Shown here: piece after piece, positions 10,989-22,741 of the stretch
How the letters are laid out: every line of letters starts with the position of its first letter
How positions within the stretch are numbered: position 1 is the stretch's first letter
Assembly: GCF_004337985.1 (NCBI RefSeq)
Contig: NC_043744.1
Location: 4,871,417 to 4,935,416 of the forward strand
Direction: 5' to 3'
Origin: Pyricularia pennisetigena
Lineage: Eukaryota > Ascomycota > Sordariomycetes > Magnaporthales > Pyriculariaceae
DNA: 64,000 nucleotides
Notes under the pieces: generated by a model
Database searches by the model: none
The model's input: the letters and a program-made list of their open reading frames with translations, nothing else
What the model was told of the DNA's origin: nothing
Made by a program: the position numbers and the translations under genes

Positions 10989-13691
10989 TCACCAGTGCCT
11001 AACGCATATGAGATACTCATTCATGGCGACCAATAAATTCCAAACCTCTCTCCTCTTTTTCTCTTCTTGCAACGCGATCCTCTCAAGTGCACAGTGCCCA
11101 TTAAAGTACTTGCAGAACACTGGCCAGGCGTCTGCAACTCTGTCGCGGAACTCATCGTCGTCCTCGGGGTGACTCTTGTGGGCTGTGCTTTTCCCCTTGC
11201 TGCTGTGGTGATGGCCACTGCTGCCGCCACCAACTCCACTGGGCACCTCGAGCGTCGCGGCAAGATTGCCATTACTGTCAGCAGCCGTGGCCTTTTGTCG
11301 TAACCTCCGCTCGATGGCACTCAGATATAGACTCTCTTTGCCAGTTGCAGTCCGGGCATCGAGGATAATATGGGGCTGTAAATGCATGAGGTGCGGCGCG
11401 TTGTTGGCACTCGGATTCTGCGTTTGCTCGGGCTGTGGGCGCCGCGCATGCGCGCTGGCCTTTTCGGCGAGCTCTCGCGCCTGCCGGTCCGCCAGCCTAC
11501 CGAGACGTGCTTTTTCAGCTGCCTGCTGTGCTGCCGTCGGCGGGGGCTTCGGGGGCTTTTCTGAAGAGGCAGAGCCTGTTGCTGCCAATGGCGACTGTAC
11601 CGAGGTTGGGGATGCAACAGACATGTCGGACTGCTGTGAGGCAGCTGTGGTTGTTCTTGAGAGCAGTGTGCTGATGCTGCCTACCTCATCTTCGACCCCG
11701 TCCTCGGTCCCATCAGCAACAGAGGTCGTGGATGTTTTGCGCATTTTTTCCCTTTCCGCTTTGTCTTTATCATTCCCAGCTGGCATTGAGGTAGCAGCAG
11801 CAGCAGCAGCAGCCGCCGCTGCTGCTGTTTGACTCGACTTAGCTTTAGCCAACTCCTCGGCCTCGAGAGCGTGTTCAACCTCGTAAATGATCTCTGGCCA
11901 GACCACGACGTAGGCAAAGGTGCAGAGCTGCGTGACCCAGCCGCCGCGCATAAGCCAGGCCAAAATTCGCATGTACTCTGCACGGATCGTCTTGTTTGGG
12001 CAGAAGAATTTGTATGGGCGCGGGGCGGCCGACAGGTCAGTCAATATATTGGGCAGCGGTGGGCAGTGCGGAAAGGCGCGGCTGAAGTCCAAGCTAGCGC
12101 CGGGGAGCTTGGAGAGATCGCAATTGGGAGAGAGTATGTAAACGTCCCGCGCATGCAATGGCGGGATTGCAATGGCGCGGCGCCAGAAGATGAAATGATG
12201 CGCAAAGCGGCGAACCTGGGCCAGATTCAGCACCTTGGACTGGTTGGCGACTTGCTGGAAGCTACAAATTACGACAGTCCACGCGATTAGTATAGGCGAA
12301 ACATACGTCTGCTCACAGCTTAGGGCTTCGCCGTAACCAGAACCAGCCTCTTGATGCAGAATTACTTACGAGAGCGTCGGCTTGGAATGTCTCATGTACT
12401 CTATCATGGCCAAGGTCGACTCATCCGGATCAGATTGTAACTCGGAGACAATCTTCTTTTCATCGTCCATGAGCAGCAAGGCAAAGTCCTTGCCAAGAAA
12501 TCCAAGATCTGCAGCATCAGCATCCTCGCGCACAAACGAATTTGCCGTCGTCAACCAGATTCCTGTGGCATCCGGGTCGCCTTGCTGGGGGAGATCTGCA
12601 ATATGGAAGGGCATGGGGATCTGGACCGAGTGTGTGACCATCCCGTCTTGCGTCTCAAGCTGCAAGACGGCAATCTTGTTTTGGCTAATATTATCATAGA
12701 CATCCTGCATGGAAGCAGCCAGGGACGAAGTGCGTAAGATCTCGTCCCAAAGGGAAGACATCTTGCGCCTTTCTTCCCGGGCCTTGTCTTTCAGCGCAAG
12801 AATCTTTTTGGACTCCTTCCAGACAAAGTCATTGCGTTGCTGGCAGTAATTGTATGCCTTGTTCACCTTTCGGATGATGTGCGTGTGCATGGTGTCGATG
12901 AGCTCGTTGACCTCGCTCTTCTTGGGGTTGAGGAAGAAGACAAGGTTGAACATGGTCATCGAGCTGACTTTGTCATCCTGCTGCTCCTCCTCTTCCCTGT
13001 CACCATTTTGAGCTGCGTCTAAGCCGCTGCCGTCCTGAGCATGTGGCGAGAGCCTGGTCGTATCTATTGCCGGCCGAATATAGTCGGGGTCAAGGGGAGG
13101 GAGCTCATTGCCATCCTCATCAGTGGCAGATACCATGATGCCTCCTGCTGATATAATACTGCCCTTCCTCTTGGGCTCCTGGTCCTTCTTCTTCTTTTTC
13201 TTTTTCCAGATGCCATTTTCCGGCACATGTATTGGATACGAGACACAGTATATTGGGTCCAAAGATATCTGGAAGAGCTTTTTGTGGTAAGCCCTGCTGG
13301 GAGTCAATATGCTCTCAAGATCCTTGGTCGGAAATCCAGCAACATGCTCCCAGGGCACGATCTGGGTACCGGTCTCGGTGATGATGTGCTCGTCCTGATT
13401 TCTGGACATGTACTGTTGGTCCGAGGACGATGCTCCCGTCTCTAGCCCGGAAGGCTCGGGAGCCTCCCTATCGGCCAGGTCGCCGCCTTCATCATAATCG
13501 TAGCCCCAACCATGGGCATGTTCCGTGTGCTCCCCTGGATCGCCTTGAGCTGTTGCCGTGTGATCACAGCGAGGCGACGTGCGCACGTGTGGCGGATAGT
13601 GGAAGACTATCTTGGAACCGTCTCGTGTTCGGTTGATGACAAGAGCGACGCCGAGGAAGTTGGAGGGGCTGGGAAGAACTGGCAGGGACAT
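10989..13691 (-). CDS. NPR3: Nitrogen permease regulator 3 (GATOR1/SEACIT subunit)
   Basis: Two exons, 13691-12370 and 12261-10989, with a 108-nt intron (CTC/GTAAGT; branch ATACTAATC; TTTGTAG), give 864 residues. With Npr2 and Iml1, Npr3 forms the complex that inhibits TORC1 at the vacuole when nitrogen or amino acids are scarce. The start VALVINRTRDGSKIVFHYPP is the recognisable Npr3 N-terminal (longin-type) signature. VSSMTMFNLVFFLNP and IRKVNKAYNYCQQRNDFVW belong to the same conserved region. The C-terminal part contains LNLAQVRRFAHHFIFWRRA and RILAWLMRGGWVTQLCTFAY, typical of the family's closing winged-helix part. Lineage-specific inserts include a Lys7 run after GIW, and a 12-residue Ala run encoded by GCN repeats (about 11791-11827). 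The Met at 13691 precedes the conserved block directly, supporting the start. Confidence 0.93.
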
Positions 13692-15490
13692 GGCGTCCTA
13701 GGGAGTTACGGGACTAGCTAAGGTAGGTAGTGCCTGTCTGTTCCGATGCCAGTTGTCTGGATTCGTGCTGATCCAGTGCGGTGAAGAATGAATTCCCTGT
13801 CCGACTGGCCAGTCCCGCATTACCAGGCAAGGAAGCGGATCCCAACAAAAAAAGAAATTACTATTGCAGACGAAAGATGGGTCTTGGCATGCATCGAGGC
13901 GCGCCTAGGCCTATAAAAGAGCAAGACCTGCGTCAAGTTCCATCCGGTTCAGTTTAAGGGTCAATAGGCAGTAACACAAATAAATAAATAAATAAAAAAT
14001 AAACAGATGGGTCTTTGTTTGATCGATTGATTATCTGTCGACTCGCATGGGCGGTTGAACTTATCGTGGGTACCTAAGGTTGGTACCTGTTAGTAGGTAA
14101 AAACAGTTTAGGGCACTCACGCCATCAATGTGTGGCCCCTGTGTGCATTTGCACCGCGAATGCTGGCTTGCGCTTTCGGAAGTTGCGACGATTGAACGTG
14201 CAGCTTAGTTGCGTCTGGCGCTTCACCGCCTGAAATTGATCTAGACATAGTGTTTTGGGGCAAGCACATGCAAAAGTTGAGCTCAGCTCAGCTAATGTCC
14301 GGAAACCCCCTTGCATTTCGTCGAGCTCACCCCTGTTCAAGGAACCCCCACCCTGTGGGCTGCGTCATTACTACTGCGGGGTTTGGAACTCCCGAGTCTT
14401 GGCTTAGCGGAAATCACCGCCTGGAATAATTAAGGGGTCGCCACGAGAAAATATTCAAGACAGAAAGAAGAATGCCAATTATCAATTCTAAAAAGAAGCA
14501 AAGAATTCGGGCTCAGATCCGGTACTGCGTAGTCGCCGCCAGCTGTTATATGCGGAATGACATACAAAATAATATCCGACAGTAGTAAAGCCTATGTACA
14601 AAAGGCCTTGTCGCATGTGAAGTGCCGCTTGCAGAGACCGTTGGAGCTAGCGCCCTGCGCTTTCCTTCGATGCTGAAGAGTTCGGTGTGTGTTGGCATGG
14701 ATGCCGACAACGTTGTGCTAGCTAGGTAAGGTGCCTCCTTGCGGCGTCATCGGTGCAGCCTTCAACTTAGATGACAGCGCTGCGTTGCACAAGATCGGTG
14801 GTCTTTTTTTTTTTTTTTTTTTTTAGTGACCTGGGTAGGCAACTGCCCTCGTGATCAACGCCTCGCTGGCTTCCGATTCATTCATCGTATTACATCTTGT
14901 AACAACCGTCAGTATAAGAAGATGAGCCTCGTGCAACGCACGTACATCGGCGAATTAAGCTAAATAATTTATGCTGTACTACGAGTACAATTGAGCTACT
15001 CACTGCCTTATCAGACGGAGTGGAATCCGGTTGCGCTTTCACGTGTTAATTCGATAATTCGATACACTCCCTTTCATTCATATCCATTCATCCATCCATT
15101 ACCGGATGAATGCTTGTCTTCGCCCACCAAGTCGATCCAATCAAGACCCTGTCTCAACTGTTCCCGCCCATAGACGTCAAGTCTCCCAACACTCATCGAG
15201 TCTGGGCAAAAACGCCACGCACAACCCCCATTTTACCTTAATCCTACGACTTCTTTTTTACCCACTACCTATTTCAGCAAGTTGGAAAGAAGGACGGAAA
15301 ACAAAGCTGACGTGGAATTCAAAGACGAGACGGAGCTGGAACGCAGCAAAGTTGCGTTATTGAGCTACCATATACTTTACTACAGCTTCCCCACGTCACC
15401 TCGCATACCCACTCAAAACCTTCCTTCTCCGCTCCCGAACCCTATTCTCGCCGCCGTTGCGGCTTTCTTCAACCTACCTCTCTGTTCATC
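13692..15490. other. Divergent intergenic region, NPR3 and ethanolamine kinase promoters
   Basis: This stretch is between two divergently transcribed genes and should hold both promoters. A T21 run occupies 14804-14824, and short ATAAATAA repeats lie at about 13979-13998. Directly upstream of the kinase start the strand is CT-rich, as in many fungal leaders. The small open frames (for example 14125-14340 minus, 15106-15363 plus) are not protein-like. Confidence 0.45.
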
Positions 15491-16840
15491 ATGGCCAAGT
15501 CGGCCATTGTCGAGGCTAACGGCCACCACACAACCACGGCCAACAATCAATGCAACAGTAATGCCATCCCCAAAGACCCCGCTATTGGCCCGGCCCAGCC
15601 AGAGAACCACAAAGTCCTCTTTCTCAACCTACGATACCGCGGCGACGATGCCGAAACCAGCAATGCCTCCGCCACCGCCCTGATCCAAAAGCTTCGCCCG
15701 GACTGGGGCACCGAGATTGATTTCCGTCGCTTCACAGACGGCATCACCAACACCCTGCTGCAGGCCCGCCCACGCCACGCCGAGCCTCTCCCGGGCGAGT
15801 CCCAAGACGACGCCCGTGACCGGGAGGCCATCCTGCTGCGCGCCTATGGCAACGGCACCGACCTCATCATCGACCGCAACCGCGAGGCGCAGAACCACGA
15901 GCTGCTGTCAAGGTACCGTCTTGCCCCAGAGCTGCTGGCACTTTTCGAAAATGGCATGCTCTATCGCTTCATCCGCGGGCGCGTGACGGCGCCCCAGGAT
16001 CTGCGTCGCCCAGAGATATACAGGGCCGTCGCCCGCCGTCTTGCGCAGTGGCACAGCACTATACCTTGCTTACCCATGCCTAAGAAGCAGCAGCAAGCGC
16101 AAGCTATCACCAACGGCAGCCAAAACCGCACCGACGAGATGGTTCCCGGAAAGTTGCAGCCTAACATTTGGACCGTCATGCAAAAGTGGATCTTGGCCCT
16201 GCCGGCCGAGACAATCGCCCAGCGTGAACGCCAGGCCAGCTTGCAAAAGGAGCTTGACAGGGTAGTGGCTGAGTTCGGCCAGCGTCCGGGTTTGGGCCAC
16301 GACGGCCTGGTCTTTGCGCACTGCGACCTACTGTCGGGCAACGTCATCGTCCTACCGACGCCTGCCGTGACCTCAAAGAGCCCTACTACCGCCACCACCA
16401 CTGATGTGTCGGTGACCTTCATCGACTACGAATACGCAACCCCGTCACCCGCCGCCTTTGATCTAGCCAACCACTTTGCCGAGTGGGGCGGTTTTGACTG
16501 CGACTTCTCGGTGCTGCCAACCAGGGCTCAGCGTCGCGAATTCATACGAGAGTACATCCGGGTGTACTTTGGTAACGGTGGCGGGGACGAAGATGATCAC
16601 GAAGACGCCGCTGAGGACCTTTTTGCTGAAGTAGATGTTTACCGTGGCCTGCCGGGCTTCTATTGGGGCATCTGGGCGCTCATCCAAGCGACCATTTCCA
16701 CCATCGACTTTGACTACGCTTCATATGCTGAGACGAGGCTGGGCGAGTACTGGGCTTGGAGAGCAGAGCAGGATGGATCGCGCGCCAGAGAGGGTAGAGA
16801 GATGCCTTTGCGCGAAAAGCGGTGGGCACAGGAGGAATGA
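15491..16840 (+). CDS. EKI1: Ethanolamine kinase (choline/ethanolamine kinase family)
   Basis: Intronless, 449 residues. It catalyses ATP-dependent phosphorylation of ethanolamine, the first step of the CDP-ethanolamine (Kennedy) route to phosphatidylethanolamine, in the cytosol. The early block FRRFTDGITNTLLQA and RAYGNGTDLIIDRNREAQNH are the ethanolamine-kinase type ATP-binding half. The Brenner kinase motif HCDLLSGN places His277, Asp279 and Asn284; the metal-binding Asp312 is in FIDYEYATPSPAAFDLANHF. The sequence favours ethanolamine over choline kinase, because the GNGTDLIIDR block resembles the former; specificity is not proven. A non-conserved Gln/Thr-rich insert follows the LAQWHSTIPCLP segment. 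The ATG begins a short variable N-terminal tail of about 35 residues. The frame overlapping at 15282-15683 is a shadow. Confidence 0.9.
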   Translation: MAKSAIVEANGHHTTTANNQCNSNAIPKDPAIGPAQPENHKVLFLNLRYRGDDAETSNASATALIQKLRPDWGTEIDFRRFTDGITNTLLQARPRHAEPLPGESQDDARDREAILLRAYGNGTDLIIDRNREAQNHELLSRYRLAPELLALFENGMLYRFIRGRVTAPQDLRRPEIYRAVARRLAQWHSTIPCLPMPKKQQQAQAITNGSQNRTDEMVPGKLQPNIWTVMQKWILALPAETIAQRERQASLQKELDRVVAEFGQRPGLGHDGLVFAHCDLLSGNVIVLPTPAVTSKSPTTATTTDVSVTFIDYEYATPSPAAFDLANHFAEWGGFDCDFSVLPTRAQRREFIREYIRVYFGNGGGDEDDHEDAAEDLFAEVDVYRGLPGFYWGIWALIQATISTIDFDYASYAETRLGEYWAWRAEQDGSRAREGREMPLREKRWAQEE

Positions 16841-18281
16841 TTCCCAGCCTTTCTCAACCTGATCGGTAGACCCATCTTGTTCGTGTTTCAAGCGGCTTTA
16901 TTTTACGACTCGAGCTTTTTTTTTTTTTTTTCTTCAAGAAAACCTCGGCCAGCACAAGCAGCATTTTAGACCATACCTTTTTTTTAATGAGGATCGGCCG
17001 GGAACATGCTATAACGGCTTGTATATCTTGCTTGGTTTTTCTTCCCAGGGAGCGGCGCAGATGAAGTATTTTTCAAGTCAAAGCTCATTCCTTGGCAGGG
17101 TCCGATTCATCATCAGAGCATTCTCAAGGGGGGATTGGGGAATGTGGCCGGCATTCGCATATAAGGGACAATTATCAAAGCCTTGAGAGGGGGAGGCGGC
17201 TTCGTTTTTTTTTATCGCTTTCATCCGTTTTCTTTAAAATGATGCGCAGTGACATTCAACATGCGTTTATAGTTACCTGACGACAGCGGAAGCTTTTTTT
17301 GTATGACACTCTATAAATCATTAATTTTGTTCAATCACCAAAGAGGAAAAGAAAAACCTTAATCGTCCCTTTCGCCATGTTTCTCCTCAAATTTTCTTGA
17401 TCAACATAAACTCTGCTTTCTCGCCTAAACCCGCGACTTTCTTCACATGCTAAGCCAGAAAACAAGTCGGAGCAAAAAGGTTCCATCTGATTGGGGTAGA
17501 AGAGCAAAGAGGAGAAAAAAGGCGCCGGGCGCTCGCTAGCCATAGCCCTACTATAAACCACACAGATACGCAGGGGTAGGGCAGGCGAGGTGCCCTCAGC
17601 CCAACCAAGCCAACCAACGTCCACAAGACACATGACAGGCTGCGGGGGTGCGCCGTTTCAAATGCCAAGCCGAGCGAGCGTTTGCTCCCAGGCCTAGCTA
17701 GGCCGACACGGCCGAACTTGGTTACGAAATGAGCCGCACTGGCCTGTTTCCTGTGCATACTATGTAGGCAACGAAGAGAGAGAGAGAGAGAGACAGAGAG
17801 ACAGAGAGAAAGAGAGAAAAAAGAAATCTATGGCGATTTCAAGACTGACCCTGAGTTTTGGAACAGAGAAAGGAGTATTTGATGCGGGATCCAAGGTCAA
17901 GGGCAGAAGTCTGATAGTAGTAGCGTATTCCGGCCCACACAGTTCCTCAAATTCTCTCTTTTGTATCTACCAGGAGTGAGCCTTGATATGTGTATCAAGT
18001 GAATGTGACATGCGCGAATCCTCAGAATTGAGTCTCTGTCCGCCACACTCCATTCCATATGACTTTAATTAGATGTGTATAGTATAAAGAGTCTATTCAA
18101 CCCAGTCTGCCCAGAATTTGCACCATAGTGAAAACCAGCTGTGGACAAATAAGTATGAGAAGGGGCATGTCCCCATTCACGGCATGCTTCACCAGACGCC
18201 ATGCCCAAAATAATTGTTGTACGGTAAAAAATAAAATTTCCTGAAAGCCTTCGATATAATGACCAAGCGGACCCTTGGCCG
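16841..18281. other. Intergenic region between convergent genes, with GA microsatellite
   Basis: 3' flanks of the ethanolamine kinase and the C2H2 gene. There is a T16 run at 16916-16931, and an imperfect (GA)n microsatellite at about 17773-17820. Open frames on the minus strand at 17331-17758 and 18065-18409 lack protein-like composition or motifs. Confidence 0.45.
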
Positions 18282-21200
18282 TCAAGGATCAACTTCCATC
18301 CTCTCGGCCATTGACCCCGCAGAGACCAGTCTAGGCTCGATCTGCTCTGGAGACCGGCCACCACCAGCTTGCCCTGAGGCATCCCCCCTATTATCGGATG
18401 TTGTCCCAACCTCCTCCCTGCCTGCCCCGGTGGGCGGTATAGTAGTGGCCGAGCTCGGCGCCGTCGATAGTCCGGAATCCTTCCTTACCAGGCTACCTGA
18501 GGCGTTTTGCTGTTGCTGCTGCTGGGTCACCGTCGCGCTGCCGACGCTGTTCGCGCTGCCACTGCCAACCGTGCCTGAGCTCTTAGGCGTTGTAGCAGGC
18601 ACGATGACGTTAAGAACGCAGTCATCCAGGTGCTCGTAAAACTCCTGCGCGGTAGCAAAGTGGCTTTGACAGATTGAGCACCTCGCACCCGTCACCGCAA
18701 CGTCTCTCGTCACACTGACGACAAGCTTCCGGCTGTTCGGCGGTGTCTGCTCCACATTGTGCACTGCCGTGAGGTGCCGCTTGAAGACATCGGCTCGGTT
18801 GAAGGCCTTTTCGTACGCCGTGCCTGCACCCGCACAAAACGGGCACACCATCGTGCCCTTGTAGTGCGTAAGCGCATGTCGATTTTTATCGTATTTACGT
18901 GCGAAACCCTTGGTGTGATACTCGCAGGATTCGATGGGGCATTTTTCCGGTCGTTCCTCCATGTGTGTGAGCATGTGAGCGGCAAGATCTTTAAAAACTC
19001 GTCGACACTCTGGGTGCGGGCAGCGATTCCGATTGGCCGCCTGCGGGCCCCCTTGCGAATCGTCTGTAAGCCTGGTGGTCGGTAACGTGTGGTGGTTATA
19101 CATGGAAACTGGACTTGGGCCGGGGCTGTTGGTTTGGAAGATCATTCCCCCAGGATTGTTGCACGGCATTTCCAATGCCGGTGTCACCATCATGGCTGAA
19201 CGGCTCTGGTGATGGGCCGCCGCTATGTGAGACCCCGGAGACTGTGCTGTATGCGACATCGGTGGAGGTGGAGGAGGGTGCAGTGCAGACGGCGCAGTTG
19301 CAGTCCCTATGGATGGGATGGGTCCCTGTGCTGAGGCCGAGGTTGAGGCTGATGCTGGAGCTGTAGCTGGGGCCGGAGCTGGAGCTGGGGCTGGAGCCGG
19401 AGCGAGCCTAGGCACGTCAGGAACTGGTGAACGGCGGTTAGTCGAGCGAGGAGAGCTAAACTCGGCTGTAGGAGGCTTGTAGTCAACCTCCTCCTCGCCC
19501 TCCGACGAATCCATCGGATCCTGTACATCAACCGATTGGCGGACTTCACGCATCCAGTCCTTCAGGATGGCCATGGTGGGCCAGTCTCCGCTTGCCTTTC
19601 CTCCACGATGGGGGTTGAAATGTGCTCTACGCAGATGAGCGGCGGCATTGTAGTACGCGCCATATCTTTTCTGGGTGACGCAAGCCTTACACTTCGATAA
19701 GGGGACGATGGGTTGTGGTGATATCATGGTATTGTTGCTAATGGGTTCGGTACAAACCCATCTCTTGACCAGAGCGGCATGCTTGGCATCGGTATGACGT
19801 CGAAGTTCGTGCTCACCCCTGAAGCCTTCAGGATACTCGTTGCACTTGGAGCAATATACCCTCCTCAGAGGCGGTCGCTGATACGATGGCTTCATTCGAG
19901 TCGCCGGAATCGGAGAGGCCAACCCTCTGCCGGCACCACTGCTGCTCGCTCGCGAGAAGGTAGGACTGCTTGGCCCGATTGTATGTCGTCTGGCATAGCC
20001 TGAATCTCCCTCTCGAGGGGACGACATGACACCCCCGCCCGTCGCTGGTCCCCTGGGTCCGAAGGGTTCCCTTGAATCCTTGTCAGGGAATATCGAGGCA
20101 CTTGGCGTCCACACCTCGCCAAACGATCTCATCCGAGGCGGCTGAGCCCGCTGCTCTTCCCCTGTTTGCATCACAGAGGCAAGAGCGGCAAAAGTTACCG
20201 TCCGGCTGGGTGACCTCTGCCGCATGAAACCATGATAAGAAGCACCCTCGTGTTCGCTGCTCCCCAAAAGCATCAAGTAGTCTCTTGTTGACTGTATCCC
20301 AAGTTCTGCCCACGTGTTGCGCCTGATTATCAGGTTGACGGTATTGAAGATATCGTGGTCCTCCTCGGCCAAGTCGATTGCGCCGGCCGCCATGTCATCC
20401 AGGACCATGGGCGTCGAATGCGTGAAAATTGTCACCAGCGCCTTGTATGCGCCGTGCATTGAAGCCGAGCCTTGCGTGGTGCCAGGGCTCGCACCTTGCG
20501 GCAGGCTGGGCAGTTGTCTAGCAAATGCATTTGTCGTATCCAGCAAAATCGTCCTTACCATGCTTATTATGCACAAGGAGAAAAATACGGCGAGCCAGCT
20601 CTTGTGATCTGGTACTCGTTTTCGCATCGTCGCGTCTTCATATGCCTGTAGAGACTGTGAAAGGCAGCTGAGCACTAGTCTGTACCGTCCATAGTAATCA
20701 ACGTCATCGAATGCCGGCTGTGACAGAGGGCTTATGACTTCGGCGTGTATGGACGGCTCTGCTTGCTGAAGATCATACAGCAGAACCTCGCGGAGGAGCA
20801 ACTTTGCGCGGTACAATACAGGGAACTCTAGTGCCTCGGCGTCTCTCGAGTCTGATATCAGCCCGCTCATCTTCAAGAGCTGCCAGAAGTTGTAAGCGGT
20901 CCCACTCATGTTCCAGCTGCCAGCTAGCACGGCCAGTATCGGCGGTGCCCTCTCAACAGGTTCCCTTATGAAAGTAGCAGCATGAGGGCTCGGGGTCATC
21001 ATGCTGGCGAGGTCTTCTGTCCACCAGAACCCATCTTCGAAGTCGAGGTTGGACCTCACCATCCTATCAATTTCTGGCGGTATCGCATAGGTTCGCTCCA
21101 GGAATTCGTTCATGTTCCCCCTCGGTGCAAGCGGCGAGGCCATGGGCGTATGCATTCGTCTTGGAGAAAGCGATGCTGTCCAAGTAGCAATTACAAGAGG

Positions 21201-22741
21201 TGTTAGCTTTTCTATTTGACAGCCTCAGCAGTATATAAAACCTGGCATCAAGATACTCACGGGGAAGCAAGATTTCGGCCAATGACGGCAACGGTCCTCT
21301 GAGACAACCAAGAGCCTTCCAGAAGTCTTTGTCACCAGGACTAGCCTGATCGGGGCATGACGTACAAGGATTATGTGCGTCGCACTTGGAAGAGGAAAAA
21401 AAAACATATTAGCTGACGTGGAAAGGTTTTGGTTTGAGGCAAGGGCAGCAGAAAGAAAGTGAATATCTAAGCCAACAAGAAAGTACTTACTGCTATTTGC
21501 AGAACCCTACAACGCAAGCAGGGGTCTACTTCACGGTTCAGTCTCAACTCCTCTATGGACTCTAGCCGTGACGGCCCAACGCGACTCCTCTTGAGTGGAG
21601 GAAGAAGAGGGTCAACCTCGGCCTCGTCCGACGGCCTGGTTTGGCCAAAGTACTCAGGGGCAGCTGAGAAAGGCTGCGTGGGTTCTCTGTGGTCCCTCAC
21701 AGCAGTGCTTCTCGAATCAGCACCAATGGGTGCAAGTTGAAGCGCAGTTGCGCTTCCTGGAGGTGGCAAGTAGGCAGGCGAAACTTGCTTCGGCGGAAAC
21801 CCCTGGAACGATAGCGATGGTCGTTGGTGGGATGGGTCGGAGAAGAAGGACAGGTTTTCGCCTACAGACAGCGCCGAGTCTCTTTTGACCGGAGGAATAT
21901 GTTCTTTTGCGTGTTGGTCTCGATCGTCCTGGGCCGGGAAGCCGTATATGTAATGCAAGCACCGCTCATTGGGGCACTTATAGGAGTGTTGTGATCCGTC
22001 CGCTAGGCTGTGGCTCGGGGCCATGCTGTCCCTTAACCTCCAGAGCCGGGCTATTGGGTCATAATAAGACAGATTCTTGTCCAGCCAAGCCGAGTAACCC
22101 TCAGGAGCATCGGCTTCAAGAGTACGCTTCAGCGTCTCGACAAAATTGGGGTTCTGAATGTCCACGCCTGTGGTTCAATTGTTCGTTATTCTGGTTAGAT
22201 GCACCGAGGCTACTACGACGACAGGTTCCGGTACAAATCTAGGCTTACCTTGGTCTATGCATGCACTTTCGAGACATTCGCATTGATATTGCAGGACCCT
22301 GGCCTCCTCAATCTCGGACAAAGTCGGAACTCCCCCGGTGAGATCTGTCAAAGACCGTGTTAGTACGAGTGCAACACCAGAATCGGACACAATGTAATGA
22401 AGAATGACGGAGAGGGGCAGGTCAGAAAGTAACACGAAGTAGACGCAGGTAGGCGGGATGCATCATGAGCCGTAACGTCAGTAGAGGGAACGAGGCTACA
22501 TACGATTCTCTTCGGCGTACGAGAGCAGGGCGCGGCGCTTGTGGCGCAACATTTGAAGCTCGAGGCGAATGTTGGGACCATATTTTCTAGGAAGCAGGGC
22601 AGCAAGCTTGGCCTGGATTTCGAGTTGCTGTTCGAGAAGAGCACGGATCGTGGGCTCGACCGACGGGTCATATGTGGAAGACCCAGCAGAATTATTGTAA
22701 TCCAAGCCGGTAGGCGCCGTCGACGTGCCCACGGCCTCCAT
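18282..22741 (-). CDS. Large multi-C2H2 zinc-finger protein, putative transcription factor
   Basis: Five exons (22741-22504, 22344-22249, 22167-21491, 21384-21261, 21175-18282) give 1342 residues. The four introns (159, 81, 106 and 85 nt) start GTATGT, GTAAGC, GTAAGT and GTGAGT. Two Cys-rich patches occur early: QYQCECLESACIDQ (about residue 100) and LRCRVLQIACDAHNPCTSC, the latter formed only after splicing. Near residues 817-843 is a C2H2-like unit (VYCSKCNEYPEGFRGEHELRRH). At about 1100-1190 comes a tandem array (CPHPECRRVFKDLAAHMLTH, CPIESCEYHTKGFARKYDKN, then a CPFC...H unit). CSICQSHFATAQEFYEHLDD follows near 1220. A Pro/Ala-rich PAPAPAPAPA spacer and a poly-Gln tract are present. It is presumably a nuclear regulator; I recognise no named orthologue. 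Met at 22741 is the first ATG in the open frame. Confidence 0.88.

Noticed and set aside
11266..11832. 188-codon plus-strand ORF inside NPR3
   Set aside because: It is the antisense shadow of the conserved NPR3 exon 2; its Ala/Cys-rich composition mirrors the GCN repeats.
15282..15683. 133-codon ORF overlapping the ethanolamine kinase start
   Set aside because: It reads the kinase N-terminus out of frame and covers the CT-rich leader.
17773..17820. GA repeat as a possible regulatory array
   Set aside because: Imperfect simple repeat between two convergent 3' ends; ordinary microsatellite.
4990..22741. A biosynthetic or nutrient gene cluster (transcription factor, transporter, Npr3, kinase, zinc-finger protein)
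   Set aside because: No backbone or tailoring enzymes are present, and the genes belong to unrelated general pathways.
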